Notes: a model not told the origin generated them from the sequence alone. A stretch of 64,000 nucleotides of DNA from Lentinus brumalis (GCA_001792895.1 MARA01000031.1:124001-188000); one strand, 5' to 3'. Numbered from the stretch's first letter, positions 23,501 through 36,308 are shown. Program-made: numbers and translations.

Positions 23501-24269
23501 GCGCAGCTGTAGACGAAAAAAGGGGAAGCTGCCCCAATAGAGCGGCGGAGGAAGACGCGCCAGGACCCAATCAGCCTCCAATACACGCCAACGAGTCAAG
23601 CGACTCACTATTCTGGCCAGCGCGCCCCTGCTTCCACTCGCGGAGCTGGAAGGTTGCCGGTACCTGTAACCAAACGGATTAGAGAAGTAAATGGAAGCTA
23701 TGTGAGAAGGTCCAATAGTCGCGACTTACTGACCGCGGTGCAACAGCCACCCAAGAGCGACGCCACGAGGGTAGAGGCCCACGGCGAGTTACGCTCTGAG
23801 CAGGAAGCAAACACGAGAGTCGAGGTGCCTGAGTAAGGAACGAGAAGAGAGCCGCATATGGCAGGCCGGAGCGCCAGGGTTTAGACTACTGGATAAGTGT
23901 CTCACCAGGCAGAGTTTAGTTGCCGATGCCACGTGCTGCCGAGCACGGTGCGCCGGCCTGCCTCTTTGGGCACTAACACCTCCTACACTGGACGCGCGTC
24001 CTCCTCCTCTCTCCTGCTAACCCGACTACCACGACGCGCGCGATGCGCGAGGCGTCCCTGGTGCGCCGACGACTGACAGCGCGAACGCGCCGGCCACTGC
24101 GCGTCGCACTCACTGGACGCGAGGAATAGAAGCCGCGCGCGACAATGACCGTCACTTAATGGTCGCGACGAGGCAAGCTCCCCTTTCTGCCCTCGCTCCC
24201 GCTCACTCACGCTAGCTGCACCCTCTATCGATTGCCCTCCCTCTCGTCTCAGTCTACTCTACCCTCGCG
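20555..24269 (+). other. 5' region of the LINE
   Basis: About 3.7 kb lies between the inferred LINE start and ORF1. It contains one open frame worth noting (22048-22581) and three imperfect ~30-bp repeats around 21635-21840 built on (CACTATT/GTTACTC)CGT(T/C)TC. A pyrimidine-rich leader (24200-24269) precedes ORF1. No other domain is recognised. Confidence 0.4.
22048..22581 (+). CDS. Hypothetical protein in LINE 5' region
   Basis: An open frame of 177 residues starts at ATG 22048 (MPSSTIPPPAPPETLLLIAR) after a C/T-rich leader like those of fungal genes. It shows amphipathic stretches but no recognisable motif. Since it lies between the target duplication and ORF1, it could be an extra LINE ORF, captured host sequence or a chance frame. 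The function is unknown. Confidence 0.35.
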   Translation: MPSSTIPPPAPPETLLLIARWIGWLEKTPDDGFRGLRHAYVLAVRPDELIATGRIVRLLAVSSFPPYAPASPIKDIETYDPHFVGRVEEIWSTGSGKAQARVRNLCRGNRVMEVVLEFPQLLSARTRPTRRAPEKWSAVEAEEMGLASLTCVRPSLMRYHCEGGNCWLGCWHPSYLE

Positions 24270-27200
24270 ATGTCCGACGTCCCGAACCCTGGCTTCCTCG
24301 CGGCCCTGGACACATACCCCAGGACCCCCGGCGGTTCGCGTATCTTCGTCCCCTCCACCCCATTTCCCCGTCCCCAGGAAGAGTTAACTTTCGCATACCC
24401 GGCAGCGGGCGATGAAGTGGCGGGCGCCGACTTCTCGTTCTCGCCGGCCGTCGCTCGCGACACTTTCGACCTCGGCACTCCGAGCAACGCTCAGCCGCCG
24501 CTCACGCAGCTCCCAGCCCCGCGTCGCCTCGACAACAACGCGCTGCAGAACGCTGCGGCCGCAGCTCAAAACCTTGACCAAAACAACGTGACGGCGGTAA
24601 GCCTCCTGACTCTTCAGACGCGTTGCTGCTCTCTAAGGGCTGCGAAAGGAGGCGACCATCGAAGACGACCTCGAGACCCTGCCCGCAGGCTCCACTGCAC
24701 GCACGTTGATCCCCTCGAACTGGGATAGCTCGGAGACGACTGCCCGCTCCAGGAGCTCGTCGCCGATCAGCTTCGACTGGACGCACTCGGACGCGTCTGC
24801 GGAGGCGGCATCCCCGGAGGCTCTAGCCACGGCAGCAAGACTCGCCGCGATCACTGAAGCCTTCGCGGGGCCACTCATCAACCCGGCCGACAATCTCGCC
24901 CAGTACCACCCTCTAGCAGTCGAACACGAGCGCGATCCCTCCGCAAGCATTGATTATTTCGCGTACTTCTCCCCCCGCCCAACATCGAAGACCCGCCGCA
25001 GGTCCTCCATCATCGTCTCCAGGGCACGGCAGTGCCAGGAGAAGACGTTTCTCCGTCTCGCGGCCAAGGCGCTGTACTCAACGTAGCTGACATGAACCCT
25101 AACTTTGTCTACAACGGTGAGCCGGCATCTGAATCCTTGCGGTGCGATGACGGCCGCAACATCAGGAAGCGATTATGGACGGGATCTCCCAACCCCGAGG
25201 ACACCCTTCGGGGTCGGCAACGCCTGCGACGGGAGTCTCCAGCACCACTACAACGAGAGGGAGCAGGCAGGAACGGCTCCGACTTTAATCCATGGCGGAG
25301 CAGCGGAGGACGCAGGAGGCGCGAGGGTGATAACGGGCTGCGTAGTGACAGTTTTGCTCCTGTAGCGGCTTCGACTCCGGTCCCGTCTGTTATACCGAGT
25401 CAGCACGCAGTCTCACGGACTGGGCATCTCCGAAATGGCTCGGACGCCAGGCGAACGGCACTGCCCCCACCACAACCCGCCTCTGATCCGAACGGCACTC
25501 CCCGCTCCGTGCACGGCCATTATGGTAACGAAGATGCGGCTCCGCGCCACGAGTCCCGAGCTCCCGAGGATAGCGACCAGGAGATGCAATCCGAGTCGGC
25601 CCCGGATGCTGCCGCCGGTGACTCACCCAAAGAGAAGAACAGACGCGACAAAGGGAAGAGCCGTGCGCACGCCTTGGGACCCGAGCAGGAGGCCGACGAG
25701 GAGGCTGGGCCCGGCCTGCAGCCAACGGGCGGTGGCTGGAGCGAACAGGAGCTCGCCATAGCCAGGGAGAGAAGCCTACGACAGACTATCGAGCAGCGTC
25801 CATGGATGAGAACGGGCACGCTCACGGACAGCCGATGGGGACGCAATGCTCAGTCTAGTGCTGGGCCATCGGGTACTCAGAACCACAGAGCTAGACTCTT
25901 CAATGGTGCCGGCACGTCTGAGCGTACGCTGCGGGATGCGCACTCCTCGCACGATACGCGTGACCGGCGCGCGAGACGGGACGAGAACTCGCCGATCCAT
26001 CATGAGCTAGCCCCTGCGCCTTCGCGCGGCGGAGACGACGTCCGACGCAGCCGTAGACTCCCATCTGAATATCGACCTGCCCCGGACACGAGGGCGGCGC
26101 GCTACGTCACGCAGACGTATGACTACAGCCCTCGTCCATCTTCCCCGACCTTACCGCAGTGTTCGCCGATGTCCAGACTCGCGCAGCTGCAGAGGCCGCC
26201 GGCTGGACATGCTCCATCAAGAGTACTGCGAGGACGCGTACAGCACGGCGAAGACGACGGTTTCTCCTCTCCCGAGCCGGACGATGCTAGAATGAACGAC
26301 GAGCGCGATAACGACCCTGGAGCCCAAGTGCAAGAGCTCCGGGACTGGTATCTCGAAGACGGAGAAGTCATGCCATCTGCACTGGACTATGACACGATGT
26401 ACGAGGACGAAGAGCCTACGGACGTCCCGGACGGCGGCTTCCCAACCGTCTATCGTGACGACCCTGAAACGTCGCTGAGAGGAATGGCCAGGGACTGGAC
26501 CAGAGAAATCTGGAGCGACGCCCCGGGCACGGACGTCTTGCTCGATGTCTTCAACTATCAATACTCCGAGGATGACGCTTTTAACAGGCGCGTTGAAGAT
26601 ACTATCCGAGGGCATGTCGAACGCATCACTGGCGAGTCTGTCTTCGATGTGGTACCACCTGAGCTCGAGGAAGGCCCTCGCCCGCGGACGCGCGAACTAC
26701 CGACGCTCTGGGCGATTAGAGGTCTGACGCCGCAAGGGACGGCAAGGCTCCTCGAGAGAGGCGTCTGGTCCTTCCCATCCCTCACCCTCTTGATTTACCC
26801 GCGCTCGGTCACCATCCCCAGCTGGCTGTTCATGGTTGAGGGGTTCCTTCGAGACGATGACGCTAAGATTCGCGCGGCCATTATGAGAGTCCTGGAGGAA
26901 GATGAGATGAGGGCCTGGATCGTAAGGATGGTCGGCGCGAGCCCCGAGTTCGCAGGCTGGCCAATCGAGAGGGCCGTCCAGGAAGTCATGGACTCCCTCA
27001 GGATCGAGACTCTGCAACTGGGCAACGGCAACTACATATCAAACGTCATTATGCACTCACCAACGCGCGATGTGAGAGAATGGAGGCGATGGGTGGCACA
27101 CTTACGATCCCGCCGCTATCGAAGCTTCTCAATCGGCACAGGCCGGGTACGACGCGCGATTCCTTGCCCAGGCTGCAAGAGCGTCGGACATCCGTCCCAC

Positions 27201-27698
27201 CTCTGCCCGTTCCCCGCAACGCGCGGATGGAACGGTCCAAGCCCCGGCCAAGGTGTCTTCGGAGATAAACGCCCCAAGGACGACCCATCTCTGGCCCCAG
27301 AGTCTACGCGTCGGAGAAACCCCTCCAACGTCCTTCCTCGCCCCAACGGAGGTGGCAGAAGCTACCAGAGCGGAAGACGCGACAACAGGCACCCCTCGTA
27401 CACGCCGAGCCGGGAAGGGCAGGATAATCAGGGATACCGCCCATGGGGAGTTCCGGGCCCGACCCCCAGTAGAGGACGAGGAGGCGGTACTAGCGGGAGC
27501 CGTGGCAGGGGAAACGGCGGAGCCCGTGGAAGTATGCGCGGAAGCAGCCACAGTGGCGGCTATGGCAGATATGACGGGGACAGCTACGCAGACGGCCACG
27601 GCGGAAGCCACGGTCGTGGACGTGAAGGCGGCCACTCTGGCGGGCGCGGCGGCGGAGGGTACGGTCGAGAGAGCGGAGCTGGAAGGCACCGCAACTAA
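24270..27698 (+). CDS. LINE ORF1, gag-like protein with CCHC zinc knuckle
   Basis: The frame starts at ATG 24270 (MSDVPNPGFLAALDTYPRTP). At 24597 it meets a GTAAGC donor; removing 24597-24648 (52 nt, with CTGAC branch-like site, AAAG acceptor) continues the frame as EATIEDDLETLP. A second change of frame is needed in a C-run near 24971-24977 to enter the long frame that ends at 27698, so this copy is probably frameshifted. The long frame is rich in Arg, Ser and Asp, has a predicted folded part (about 26480-27110), then a zinc knuckle CPGCKSVGHPSHLC (CX2CX4HX4C, about 27160-27200), and an RG/GG-rich C-terminus that should bind RNA. The inferred role is nucleic acid chaperone and RNP formation for retrotransposition. 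Confidence 0.7.
24597..24648 (+). other. Candidate intron inside LINE ORF1
   Basis: The 52-nt segment begins GTAAGC, has CTGAC 8-13 nt in, and ends GCGAAAG. Its removal joins two open frames in phase 0. The unspliced frame instead stops at 24726-24728. The alternative is a simple frameshift. Confidence 0.45.
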
Positions 27699-28361
27699 CT
27701 GTGCGGCTGTAAGCGAAGGACGCGCTCTGTTGGGTAGCTGGAGGACTGCGCGGTATCGCGCGCACCTCTAGTCTGTACAAGCAATGTAACCGGCGCGAAC
27801 GAACCCGGCGTACCCTCGCACGCCATAGATCTTAACCCACTGTCTGTTATGACCCCTTGTAGGAATCTTGTATGCTTACTGCCTCTGAACTCGGACTATA
27901 GATCGCGCTCTTCTTGGACTGAACGCGAAACTCGTTCGCAACGTAAGAGGACGGCAACACGGATAGGATTACTTCTGCTTTTCTCTCTCTCATATGCTCC
28001 CCGTACTAAAATGCGTAATCAGAAGCAACAACTGGCCCTACGTCGCAATATGTGACCGGGGTAAAATACTGTGCGCCGGGGTTGACATCCCGGGTGGAAT
28101 GCAAGCCGACGGAGTAGAGGCAAGGTAGGCAGCGAGCCTTGCCGAACCTCCGAGTTGCGGTGTCCGCTATGAGCCCAAATCTACTGACCTACGGGTACAG
28201 GAAAGCTCATAGTGTGCGTTTACACGGTCAGCCTTTTCAGGTGTCGGTGGACCGAGCTCATGCTAAAGCAAGGAAGAGTGGCTGCACACATCCTTCCGCG
28301 CTACACCGCCCGAGACGGAGGGACTTACCGTCTAGAGTCAAGCATATGGTTGTGACTTGAC
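27699..28361 (+). other. Spacer between LINE ORF1 and ORF2
   Basis: About 660 bp without a convincing reading frame; short open frames only. The last in-frame stop before the ORF2 frame is at about 28359-28361. Confidence 0.4.
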
Positions 28362-31300
28362 TGACCGAGCAACTACTATCACACCCACGAAATAAGCAAT
28401 CATAACACGGAAATACGTTTCGGTACTGGCGAATTACGATCCACCAATGGCGGAAGGAGTCCGGCTGCAGGTGCTCGGCCCTCTCCTCAGGACGCTGCGG
28501 GTGGCAACGGAAGCACATCGAGTCAAGGAAGGCGCAGGCCATCAGGCGACCATGTCTCAGCTCAAACTCCACACCCCCCGTCGGGGGCAAATCGACGCGC
28601 TAGCGAGCTAGAACGCAAAACCACTCTGCAGATCGCGTCCCTAAACATCAACGGTTATGGTAACCTCATTCGGGACCACCCGGATAACAAGTGGGGTCGG
28701 GTCTACCGTATGATGACTGATCAGCGAATCGGGATCCTCCTCATGCAAGAAACCCACCTGACAACTGAACGAAGAGCAGCAATCCACAAAATGTTTGCCC
28801 GCAAGCTAAAGATCTTTCACTCAGAAAACTTAGAAGCCCCGACGCAGCGTGAGGGCGTAGCCATCGTGCTAAACGCCAGATACACGAACACGGCCTCTGC
28901 TGAGGCCACGGAGATCGTCCCAGGCAGAGCGATTCAGGTTACGCTCACCTGCCAAGGAGGGGACTCCAGAAGCATACTATGTATCTATGCTCCAACCTCA
29001 AACGGGGTTGAGGAGCGAGCGGAGTTCTTCAAGGACGTCAGAAAGTTCTATGAGTGCCACCCTGAATGCCCGAGACCGCACCTTATGGCGGGTGATTTCA
29101 ACAACGTCGAAGACAACCTTGATCGCCTCCCAATAGGAGAGGGACCCGACCGTTCGATACTAACACTAGACGAACTGAAGACAAGCCTGGGACTCATGCT
29201 AGCCGACGGATGGAGAATGACATACCCCACGGCACGCGAATATACCTTTCACCGAGGAACGGGACGCGAGGCGGTCTTCTCTCGCCTGGACCGGATATAT
29301 GTGTCGCCCGAGACCTTTGACGGAGCAAGAGAGTGGCGTATCTGCGAAGCAGGTGTCAAGACGGACCATAGCCTCATCTCGGTCCAACTTACCTCGGACA
29401 ATGCGCCGGTCGTATGCGAAGGGCGGCCGATATTCCCGCTGCAGCTACTGCGCGACAGGAAGCTGGCGAAATCTATCAAGCAACGCGGGCTGATTGCTAT
29501 GCAGGAGCTGGCCGGACTGGAGGCGAGATCCACCAGGACAGAACTGTCGAACCCTCAAACCATTCTCTACTCCCTCAAAAGGGACCTGATGAAGCTGGCC
29601 CGTGCGCGCGAGAGAATGGTTATCCCGAGGCTGCTCGCGGAAATTCACGAGGCCGAAAGAGCCTTGAGACTCACCAAGACTAAGAAAGGAATCCCCGAGG
29701 ACGAAAGAATCGCCGAAGCCGCAGCCTTGACCAAACAAGTTCGTCAGCTGAAACAACTGCGCTACAAGCAGCAGCAGCAAAACTCGAGGGCCACTCACAG
29801 GTTATTCGGTGACCGACCTACAAGGTACTGGTCGAAGCTCCACCGCGAAACGGCACCCAGGGACATAATCCCGGCCTTCGAGAAAGAGGGCCAAGTAGGG
29901 ACTGCCGGCGAAAAGACCTACGAAACTGATTCGGCTCGCATGGCGGAGATGGCTCGCAACCACCATGTAAACGTTCAGCGCGACGACCCGGATACTAAAC
30001 CGGCGGAACTACGAGAAATTGACATCGGCATCGCCCTTGACAGCCTGGATGCCCACCTTGACTCGCATCAGGCGGAAAGTATAGGCGGAGAGATCACGTA
30101 TGATGAGTGCGAGCTGTCTCTGCGCGTCCCAAAAAATGGAACGGCCCCGGGGCTGGATGGTATTCCCTTCGAGTTGTGGAAGACCATCCACGCGCGCTGC
30201 ATCGAGGACCGTCGCTTCCCGGAACGGTCGGCGTTCGATATCGTAAAGCTCCTGACAGCTGCTTTTGAGGACGCTAGAATGCACGGTGTCAGCGGACGCA
30301 CATCCTTTGCCCACGGGTGGATAGCCCCAATCTATAAGGAGAAAGGTGAGCGAACTAGAGTCGTCAACTACCGACCGATTACGCTCCTCAACACGGACTA
30401 CAAGCTGCTAAGTAAAGCGCTTGCGGTCCGACTCGCAGGAGTTGCGCCTGGGCTCATCCACCGAGCCCAGGCAGGCTTCGTCCCGGGCAGGAAGCTTAGC
30501 AACCACACCCAGCTGGCCCGGCTGATGATGAGTTGGGCAGAGGAGAAGGAGGAGAACGGGGCCATTGTCGCCCTTGATCAGGAAAAAGCCTATGACAAGA
30601 TATCGCACGACTACCTGTGGCGAGTCTTGTGCAAGTTCGGCATCCCGGAACCCTTCATCCGACTCGTCCAATCCCTGTATGGCAATGCGATCACATCAGT
30701 GATGATTAACGGTATTCTCAGCTCCCCCTACCGGATTTATCGAGGCGTGAGGCAAGGTGACCCCCTCTCGTGTCTGCTATTCGATCTAGCTATTGAGCCA
30801 CTGTCGGCCATGATCCGGAAATCGGATCTCGAAGGCTTCAATATTCCGAGGTGCGGTGAAGTACTCAAGGCGGTGTTATTCGCAGACGATACCACAGTCT
30901 ACTTGTCTAGCCGTGATGACTTCAGAACACTGCAACGCGTCCTGGATACCTGGTGCTCGGCTGCAAAAGCACGCTTCAACATGAGCAAAACTGAGATAGT
31001 TCCAATAGGGAGCGTAGCTTATCGCGAGGAGATGGCTGAGACTTACAGATCCTCGGGTGTCTGGCAGAACTACCCGAGAGGCGTACACGTTGCCCAGGAG
31101 GGAGAGGCAGTGCGAATACTTGGCACTTTCTTCGGCAACGGGGTTGACCAGGTAGATATCTGGACCTTAGTCCTGACCAAGATTGTTGCCATGAAAAAAC
31201 CCCTCATGCACGCGATTGACCGCTGGAAGGCAGGGCACGCGACGATCCAGGGCAAGAAGCATGTCGTCCAAATGATCGTTGGCGGCATGACTCAGTTCTT

Positions 31301-33194
31301 CACGACGGTCCAGCGCATGCCGGCAGTTATCGTTGACCGGCTGAGAAAGATCATACGCGAATATCTCTGGGACGGTCGCCACAACGTACCTGTTGGACTC
31401 GATCACGTATGCCTTCCCGTATCAAGAGGCGGCCTCGGCATGCTAGACCTGGAAACGAGGAGTGAGGCCATTGACATAATGTGGCTCAAATCCTACCTAG
31501 ACTTCAGCCAGGAACGTCCGACCTGGGCTTTCGTCGCGGACGATCTCTTCGCTACTCACGTCCCGAAAGACTGCAGACCAAAGAAAGCATCCCTCCAACT
31601 CAACCCCTTCCTGCAACGCTGGAAGCCAAAAGCGAGGGGCCTCCCAGCGGAGCTGGAAGCACTGCTGAAAGTCGCGAAGAAGCACGGCGTGAGACTAGAA
31701 GGTCTTGCGTTCTCTAGGAAGATCATCCGTGCAATGCCGATGTGGGATCACGCGCAGGCTGATCGCATTCGCCTAAGCCGACTATCGGTCCCGTCCAAGC
31801 TAGTAACGTGCCTGCAGGATAAGCACGGCGCAATAAGCGTTAGTGACTTCGAGGAACTTGCAGGCGTGCTCGACATTCAAGACCACAGACAAAACGCTGC
31901 ATGCAAATGCCGAGGTTGCTCAGACCTGAAGCGAAGTGCTGGCTGCGACAACCCGCACCTATGTGCGTCCAGAGCGCGGGAAATAATCAACACGCTCCCA
32001 GGGAAATGGAACCCGACGGGAAGACAACCGGAAGATTATGAAGCCACGATCATGGCCTCTCTGGAAGGCGAGAATCCCAACAAAGAGCTCATCCCGTTCG
32101 ATCGACGAGTCACGACGCACGGCAACATCGGACATGCCTTCAGGATCTTCACGGACCTGGAACCAGTCTCCGACGAAAGTATACCAATGGAGCTCGACGA
32201 GAATGGCTCGACGATGACCATTGCCACGGACGGGTCCTGCCTCCGCAACGGCGAGCGGAATGCGCAGGCAGGAGCTGGGATATACATTGCGGATGGCCAC
32301 CATATGAATAGAAGTATACGCCTCCCTGCCGAAATCACCCAGTCAAATCAAGCCGGCGAGATAACGGCGACGCTCCTAGCCACAACGGCTAGTGACTCGC
32401 GCACGCGCATCACGCAATTGACGGATAGCCAGACCACCTTAAATTCCATGACACAGTGGAGGCCGAGACACGAGGACACAGGCTATATCCTCCAGTCGAA
32501 TGCAGAGCTTCTACAAGCAACGATCGCCAAACTACGAATGAGGAAAGCTCACACATTGTTCAAATGGATCAAAGGCCACAGCGGGCACCCGGGTAATGAA
32601 GCTGCGGATGTGCTGGCTGCGGCTGGAGCGGCAAAGGTAGTAGGCGAGTGCATACAACTCGCGATCCCTGCTCCATTCAGAGTCACGGGAGCGAAGCTGC
32701 AAGCCATGACCCAAAAACTCGCGTATCTTGCGATCAGAAGGAAAGAGGACGCACGTTTGACCCCTAGACCGAGGGCAGTGGCTAACCTGGATCGGGTCAC
32801 CAGCGGTATCAAAGACGCCTTCGGAGTCGAACTGAGCGACGAGACGATCTGGAACTCTTTCCGGTCGAAGCACGTCTCCAGGCAGGCTGCACAATTTCTC
32901 TGGATGTCAATACATGACGGCTACATGATCGGTACTCACTGGTTACGCCCCAAGATGTCGGCGGAACTACAAAACCGCGCGTTCTGTTCAATCTGCGGCG
33001 AGTGCGAATCCATGACACATATTCTCCTGGAATGCGATGCGAAAGGTCAGAGGTTAATCTGGTCACTGCTAGAGCAGTTGTGGCGGAATACTAGCACGGA
33101 GTGGAAAACACCTACCTGGGGATCAATTATAGGTGCGGCATGCGCGGTGTTTAAGACACAGCAAGGATCCAGGAAGTCGACGTCTGAATCCCTA
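28362..33194 (+). pseudogene. LINE ORF2, 5' part: endonuclease, reverse transcriptase, RNase H (interrupted)
   Basis: The frame is open from 28362. It encodes an APE-type endonuclease (SLNINGYG at 28638, QETHL at 28746, GDFNNVE at ~29091, LDRIYVS, TDHSLIS). The reverse transcriptase follows (PKNGTAPGLDGIPFELW, NYRPITLLNTDYKLLSKAL, QAGFVPGRK, DQEKAYDKI, GVRQGDPLSCLLFDLAIEPL, and catalytic FADDTTVYL near 30880). RNase H comes next (TIATDGS near 32218, then GHSGHPGNEAAD), and a C-terminal zinc motif CSICGECESMTHILLEC near 32986. Catalytic residues appear intact. No in-frame ATG occurs before 28710, which is after the first endonuclease motif, so the true start is unclear. The frame is cut at 33194 by a DNA transposon; reading on gives 41 transposon-derived codons to a stop at 33317. 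The missing C-terminus is at 41038-41310. Confidence 0.85.
33193..33194 (+). repeat. TA target duplication, left, of the nested DNA transposon
   Basis: TA precedes the CATCAGGA terminus at 33195 and is repeated at 41036-41037 after TCCTGATG. Removing the insert with one TA rejoins ORF2 in frame. Confidence 0.8.
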
Positions 33195-33606
33195 CATCAG
33201 GAGGACCTGCAACCTCTCTATAGCACTCTGTTGTCAATATTGCAATCATTGCACCATTGCCACCTCCCTTTTCTATTGCACGCTATTGCAGCGCCTGTGG
33301 TCTCTGTTGTGCAATAGCGTGCAATGGCGCCAATATACTGTTACCATGTATGGTAATCTTCCGGCGCTTCTACGGGGGGCAAGCGCCATGAGCATCTGGG
33401 GCCGGCATCGACACGCGCGTACATTCTGCAGAAGACAGTAACAAGGCTTTGATTGTCTAGTGTACAGGTCTACACGTTCTACATATTCTGGAGCTTGAGA
33501 CGGTAAGCGGCTACAGCGCGGGCCAATTCGTCAGATGGCAGCGCGCCGCTGGGGCCACGTTGCGTCAACGGTGCCTTTGCGTGATCCCTAACGTACATAA
33601 AATAAG

Positions 33607-36117
33607 TCAAGGCACACCCGGTATGATAATAATCACCCACCTGCCATACTGCGCGATCTTCAGACAGATTGCCGAGACGATCTTGAGCTCTTCTGACTGC
33701 TTCTCATAAGCGAGAAGGTCTTGAAGATGGATCTTGTACTCTTTCTCGTAGATGAGTTCGTCGAACTTGACGTTCTGATGGAGGCCGGTGGACCACTCCT
33801 GAATGGCGCATTGGATCTAGATGGGATGGCATCACTATACACATGGGATGGCAGAGACGCACTCACGGCGGTCAAGACGAGCGCGATGCCGCGCATCGGA
33901 AAAGGCCGATATACGTTGTCGTGTCTCACACCATCATCGCTGGGGTTCTTGTAGAAAACCCGGTTGATGATGTTCTGGATGATGTCGCCTTCGAAGAGGT
34001 CCGAACGAGTGAATGGGTCCTGTAGGTCACAGCTTACATCAGTAAGGTGCAAGGGGAGAGGATGCGACGTACCTTGTACTTGAAGGTGTTCTGTTCCAGG
34101 AGTTGCCGCGCAAGATCCACATTGCGTTGGACACCGTCCGCGTCGGTCGATAGAACTTGCTTGAAGCCGTACTCGCCAAGGACAAAATGGCGCGCAAAGC
34201 CCTTGATCTCACCTCGAAGTCCCCAAGAGTTGCGCGTGATCTGTATCCGATGTAGAGGGTCAGATTTGTCCGATGTACGCACAGTCACATACCAGCTCAA
34301 TGGCCCGGCCGTCAGGCTTCATCTTTACGTCAAGTTCGCGCGCAGCGCGTGCCCACGCAGCTTTCGCCCACGTCTTCTCCTGGAGCTTGTCTGGGTAGGC
34401 GTTCTCCGCAGCAATATGCGTCTTGAAGATCGTGATTGCACGCTCGAGGATCTCCTGGGCCGGTGGCTCGTAATCGCGCACACCGACTTTCTTGCCTGTG
34501 GGAACGGCGCGATGCTGGGCCTCGGGAATGTCTTCGGCCTGATCCGGTGAGTCCTGTATATCGTCAGCAGGTTCGACGACAGCTTCGATGACGTGCCGTT
34601 GCACGATTGGCTGGGTGTTGTGTGTAGGAGCCTCATCTTGATAGTCGACTGGGTGCTGGGGGTCGAGATCCTGGTCCATCTCGTCTTCAGGTGCAGACTC
34701 AAGATCGGCATCGGGATCTTCGTCGATCTCGTCCTGCTCTTCGGCGTCGAAGTCTTCAATTTGAGGGATCGCTGCGGTTAGTTGAGAGCCATAGGCCAGC
34801 GCCGCAGCGCGCGCACGCGGTTGAGAGACGTAATCTTCAAACGGTTCACCTGGGTCACTCCACTCATCGTCGACGTCACCCAGGGCAGCGACTGATTGGA
34901 AGCAGTGTCAGTATGCCTTCCAAATACCAGAGAAGGTTAGCGCACCATGAAATCCTGTGGGAATCCGCGGCACCTGCAACGTCTGATTTAGTGTGGGTCT
35001 GAACAGGCATATGAGTGTATTGCATACATACCGTGCCGACGACGTCTGCATGTGTCACTGATGAGACTGCATACCGAAGGATCTCATTGGGCACAGGGCT
35101 TGGAGAGCGCTCTCGAGAGGGTGGAACTGAGGCTTGCAGGTGCATAGCCTCTGCACGGAAAGATCGGGCACGAGGAGTTGCTGCAGTTGATTGGAGAGGG
35201 TTCGGGGGCGGATCCATGTTCACCTGCTTGGAGTGTTGAGGCGGTGGACGAGCTTGAGGTTGAGGAGTACCAGGAGCGGGCCGAGGCGGGCGAGGAATGG
35301 CACGCGTTGATGACATGGAAGAGGTTGGAGTCCTATGAGCGTTGGAAGGTGGCCGCGGCTGGAGAGCAGGCACGTCTGTATTGCCATCGTGTGCTGGTGC
35401 CGGCGAAGGTGATGACCCTGAGGCTGCGCGCGGTGACACGTAAGGGTGCCGCATCCTGACTAGGTGTGCAGCTGCCTCTGCCGTGAGCTTGCGCTGGGGC
35501 TGAGGGACGAACAGGCGGTGAGGTCAAGTATCTATATTATCATATTCAACAATACATGCGTACCGGCACAGGTGTGCTTGCAGCTTGGCGCTGTGTGGCG
35601 ACAATGCGCGCAGGTGCTGGAGTCTTGTCTGGAGGAGGGATGCCGTCGGTCTTTGCCGTGAGCTTGATGACGTTTGGAGCCCGCTTGCTGGTTCGATTAG
35701 TAGGCAAGGTCGTGAACTGGAACTATGTTGCCAAGCATGCGTAAGTTCTTAGATGTGGTCTCGGTTGGCCTAACTCACCTCGTCGGTTACTGGGATTGCC
35801 CGTTGGAGGCCGAGAGTGAATAGGTCGCACGCGCCGATAGAGGATCGAAAACACTCACACGGACGGTTCTCAATGTTCTCATCAGCTGCGCGTTTCTTGG
35901 TTTTGCTTTTTTTACGAGGACGGGCCTCGGTCTCTTCGTCTGGGAGCTGGGCTTCCGCTGGCAGTAATGGGTGAGAATCAAAGTTGCGAAGATTCCTCGC
36001 GTCGCAGCGCGCTGTGTGCTCACCTGCGTCGCGTGCCTTACGGGATGGTTTCAGTGTCGTGCCTGCGCCCCGGCGGGTCGTCATGCCAGATTCGTGCGAG
36101 GCAGCAGTGACCGGCAT
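33607..36117 (-). CDS. DUF6532-domain protein with long disordered N-terminus (transposon cargo)
   Basis: Start at 36117 (MPVTAASHESGMTTRRGAG), end at 33607, with about nine introns. The N-terminal half is low complexity: basic (RPRKKSKTKKRAADENIENR), then Pro/Ser-rich (35460-34900), then acidic (DEIDEDPDADLESAPEDEMD). The C-terminal third is the DUF6532 domain seen in Agaricomycetes: YEPPAQEILERAITIFKTHI, SWGLRGEIKGFARHFVLGEY, DLFEGDIIQNIINRVFYKN, PFPMRGIALVLTA, then IQCAIQEWSTGLHQNVKFDE. The domain's function is not known. It lies inside the transposon and is divergent from the transposase with 191 bp between start codons, so the two may share a promoter. The last codons are uncertain, as a GTGGGT donor-like site lies at the end. 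Confidence 0.75.
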
Positions 36118-36308
36118 CTTGAGATTGAAGAGGACGACTGAGCAACGCCAGCGGGTGAGCCGGGAGCTTGTTGGGGAATTTGCTCGTGTTTGGTCGGTCA
36201 CGTTGCTTGTGCAGGGCAGGCTCCTGCTGGACTTTGCGGCGCGGCGCGCAGGTCAACTATGCCAAGGGGAAAGAAACGCGAAGCCTCACCTCTGACTTCC
36301 TATTCGAC

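Noticed and set aside
24254..25725. Minus-strand open frames across ORF1 and its flanks
   Set aside because: They are mirror frames of a GC-rich coding region and have no recognisable domain.
27253..27771. 172-residue Ala-rich open frame
   Set aside because: It overlaps the RG-rich end of ORF1 in another frame and reflects that GC-rich composition.
33316..33420. End of the LINE at the 33317 stop codon
   Set aside because: The last 41 codons before that stop come from the left end of the DNA transposon.
36168..36308. Extended N-terminus of the Plavaka transposase
   Set aside because: The family zinc finger starts with the ATG at 36309, and the upstream part overlaps the promoter and 5' exon of the divergent DUF6532 gene.
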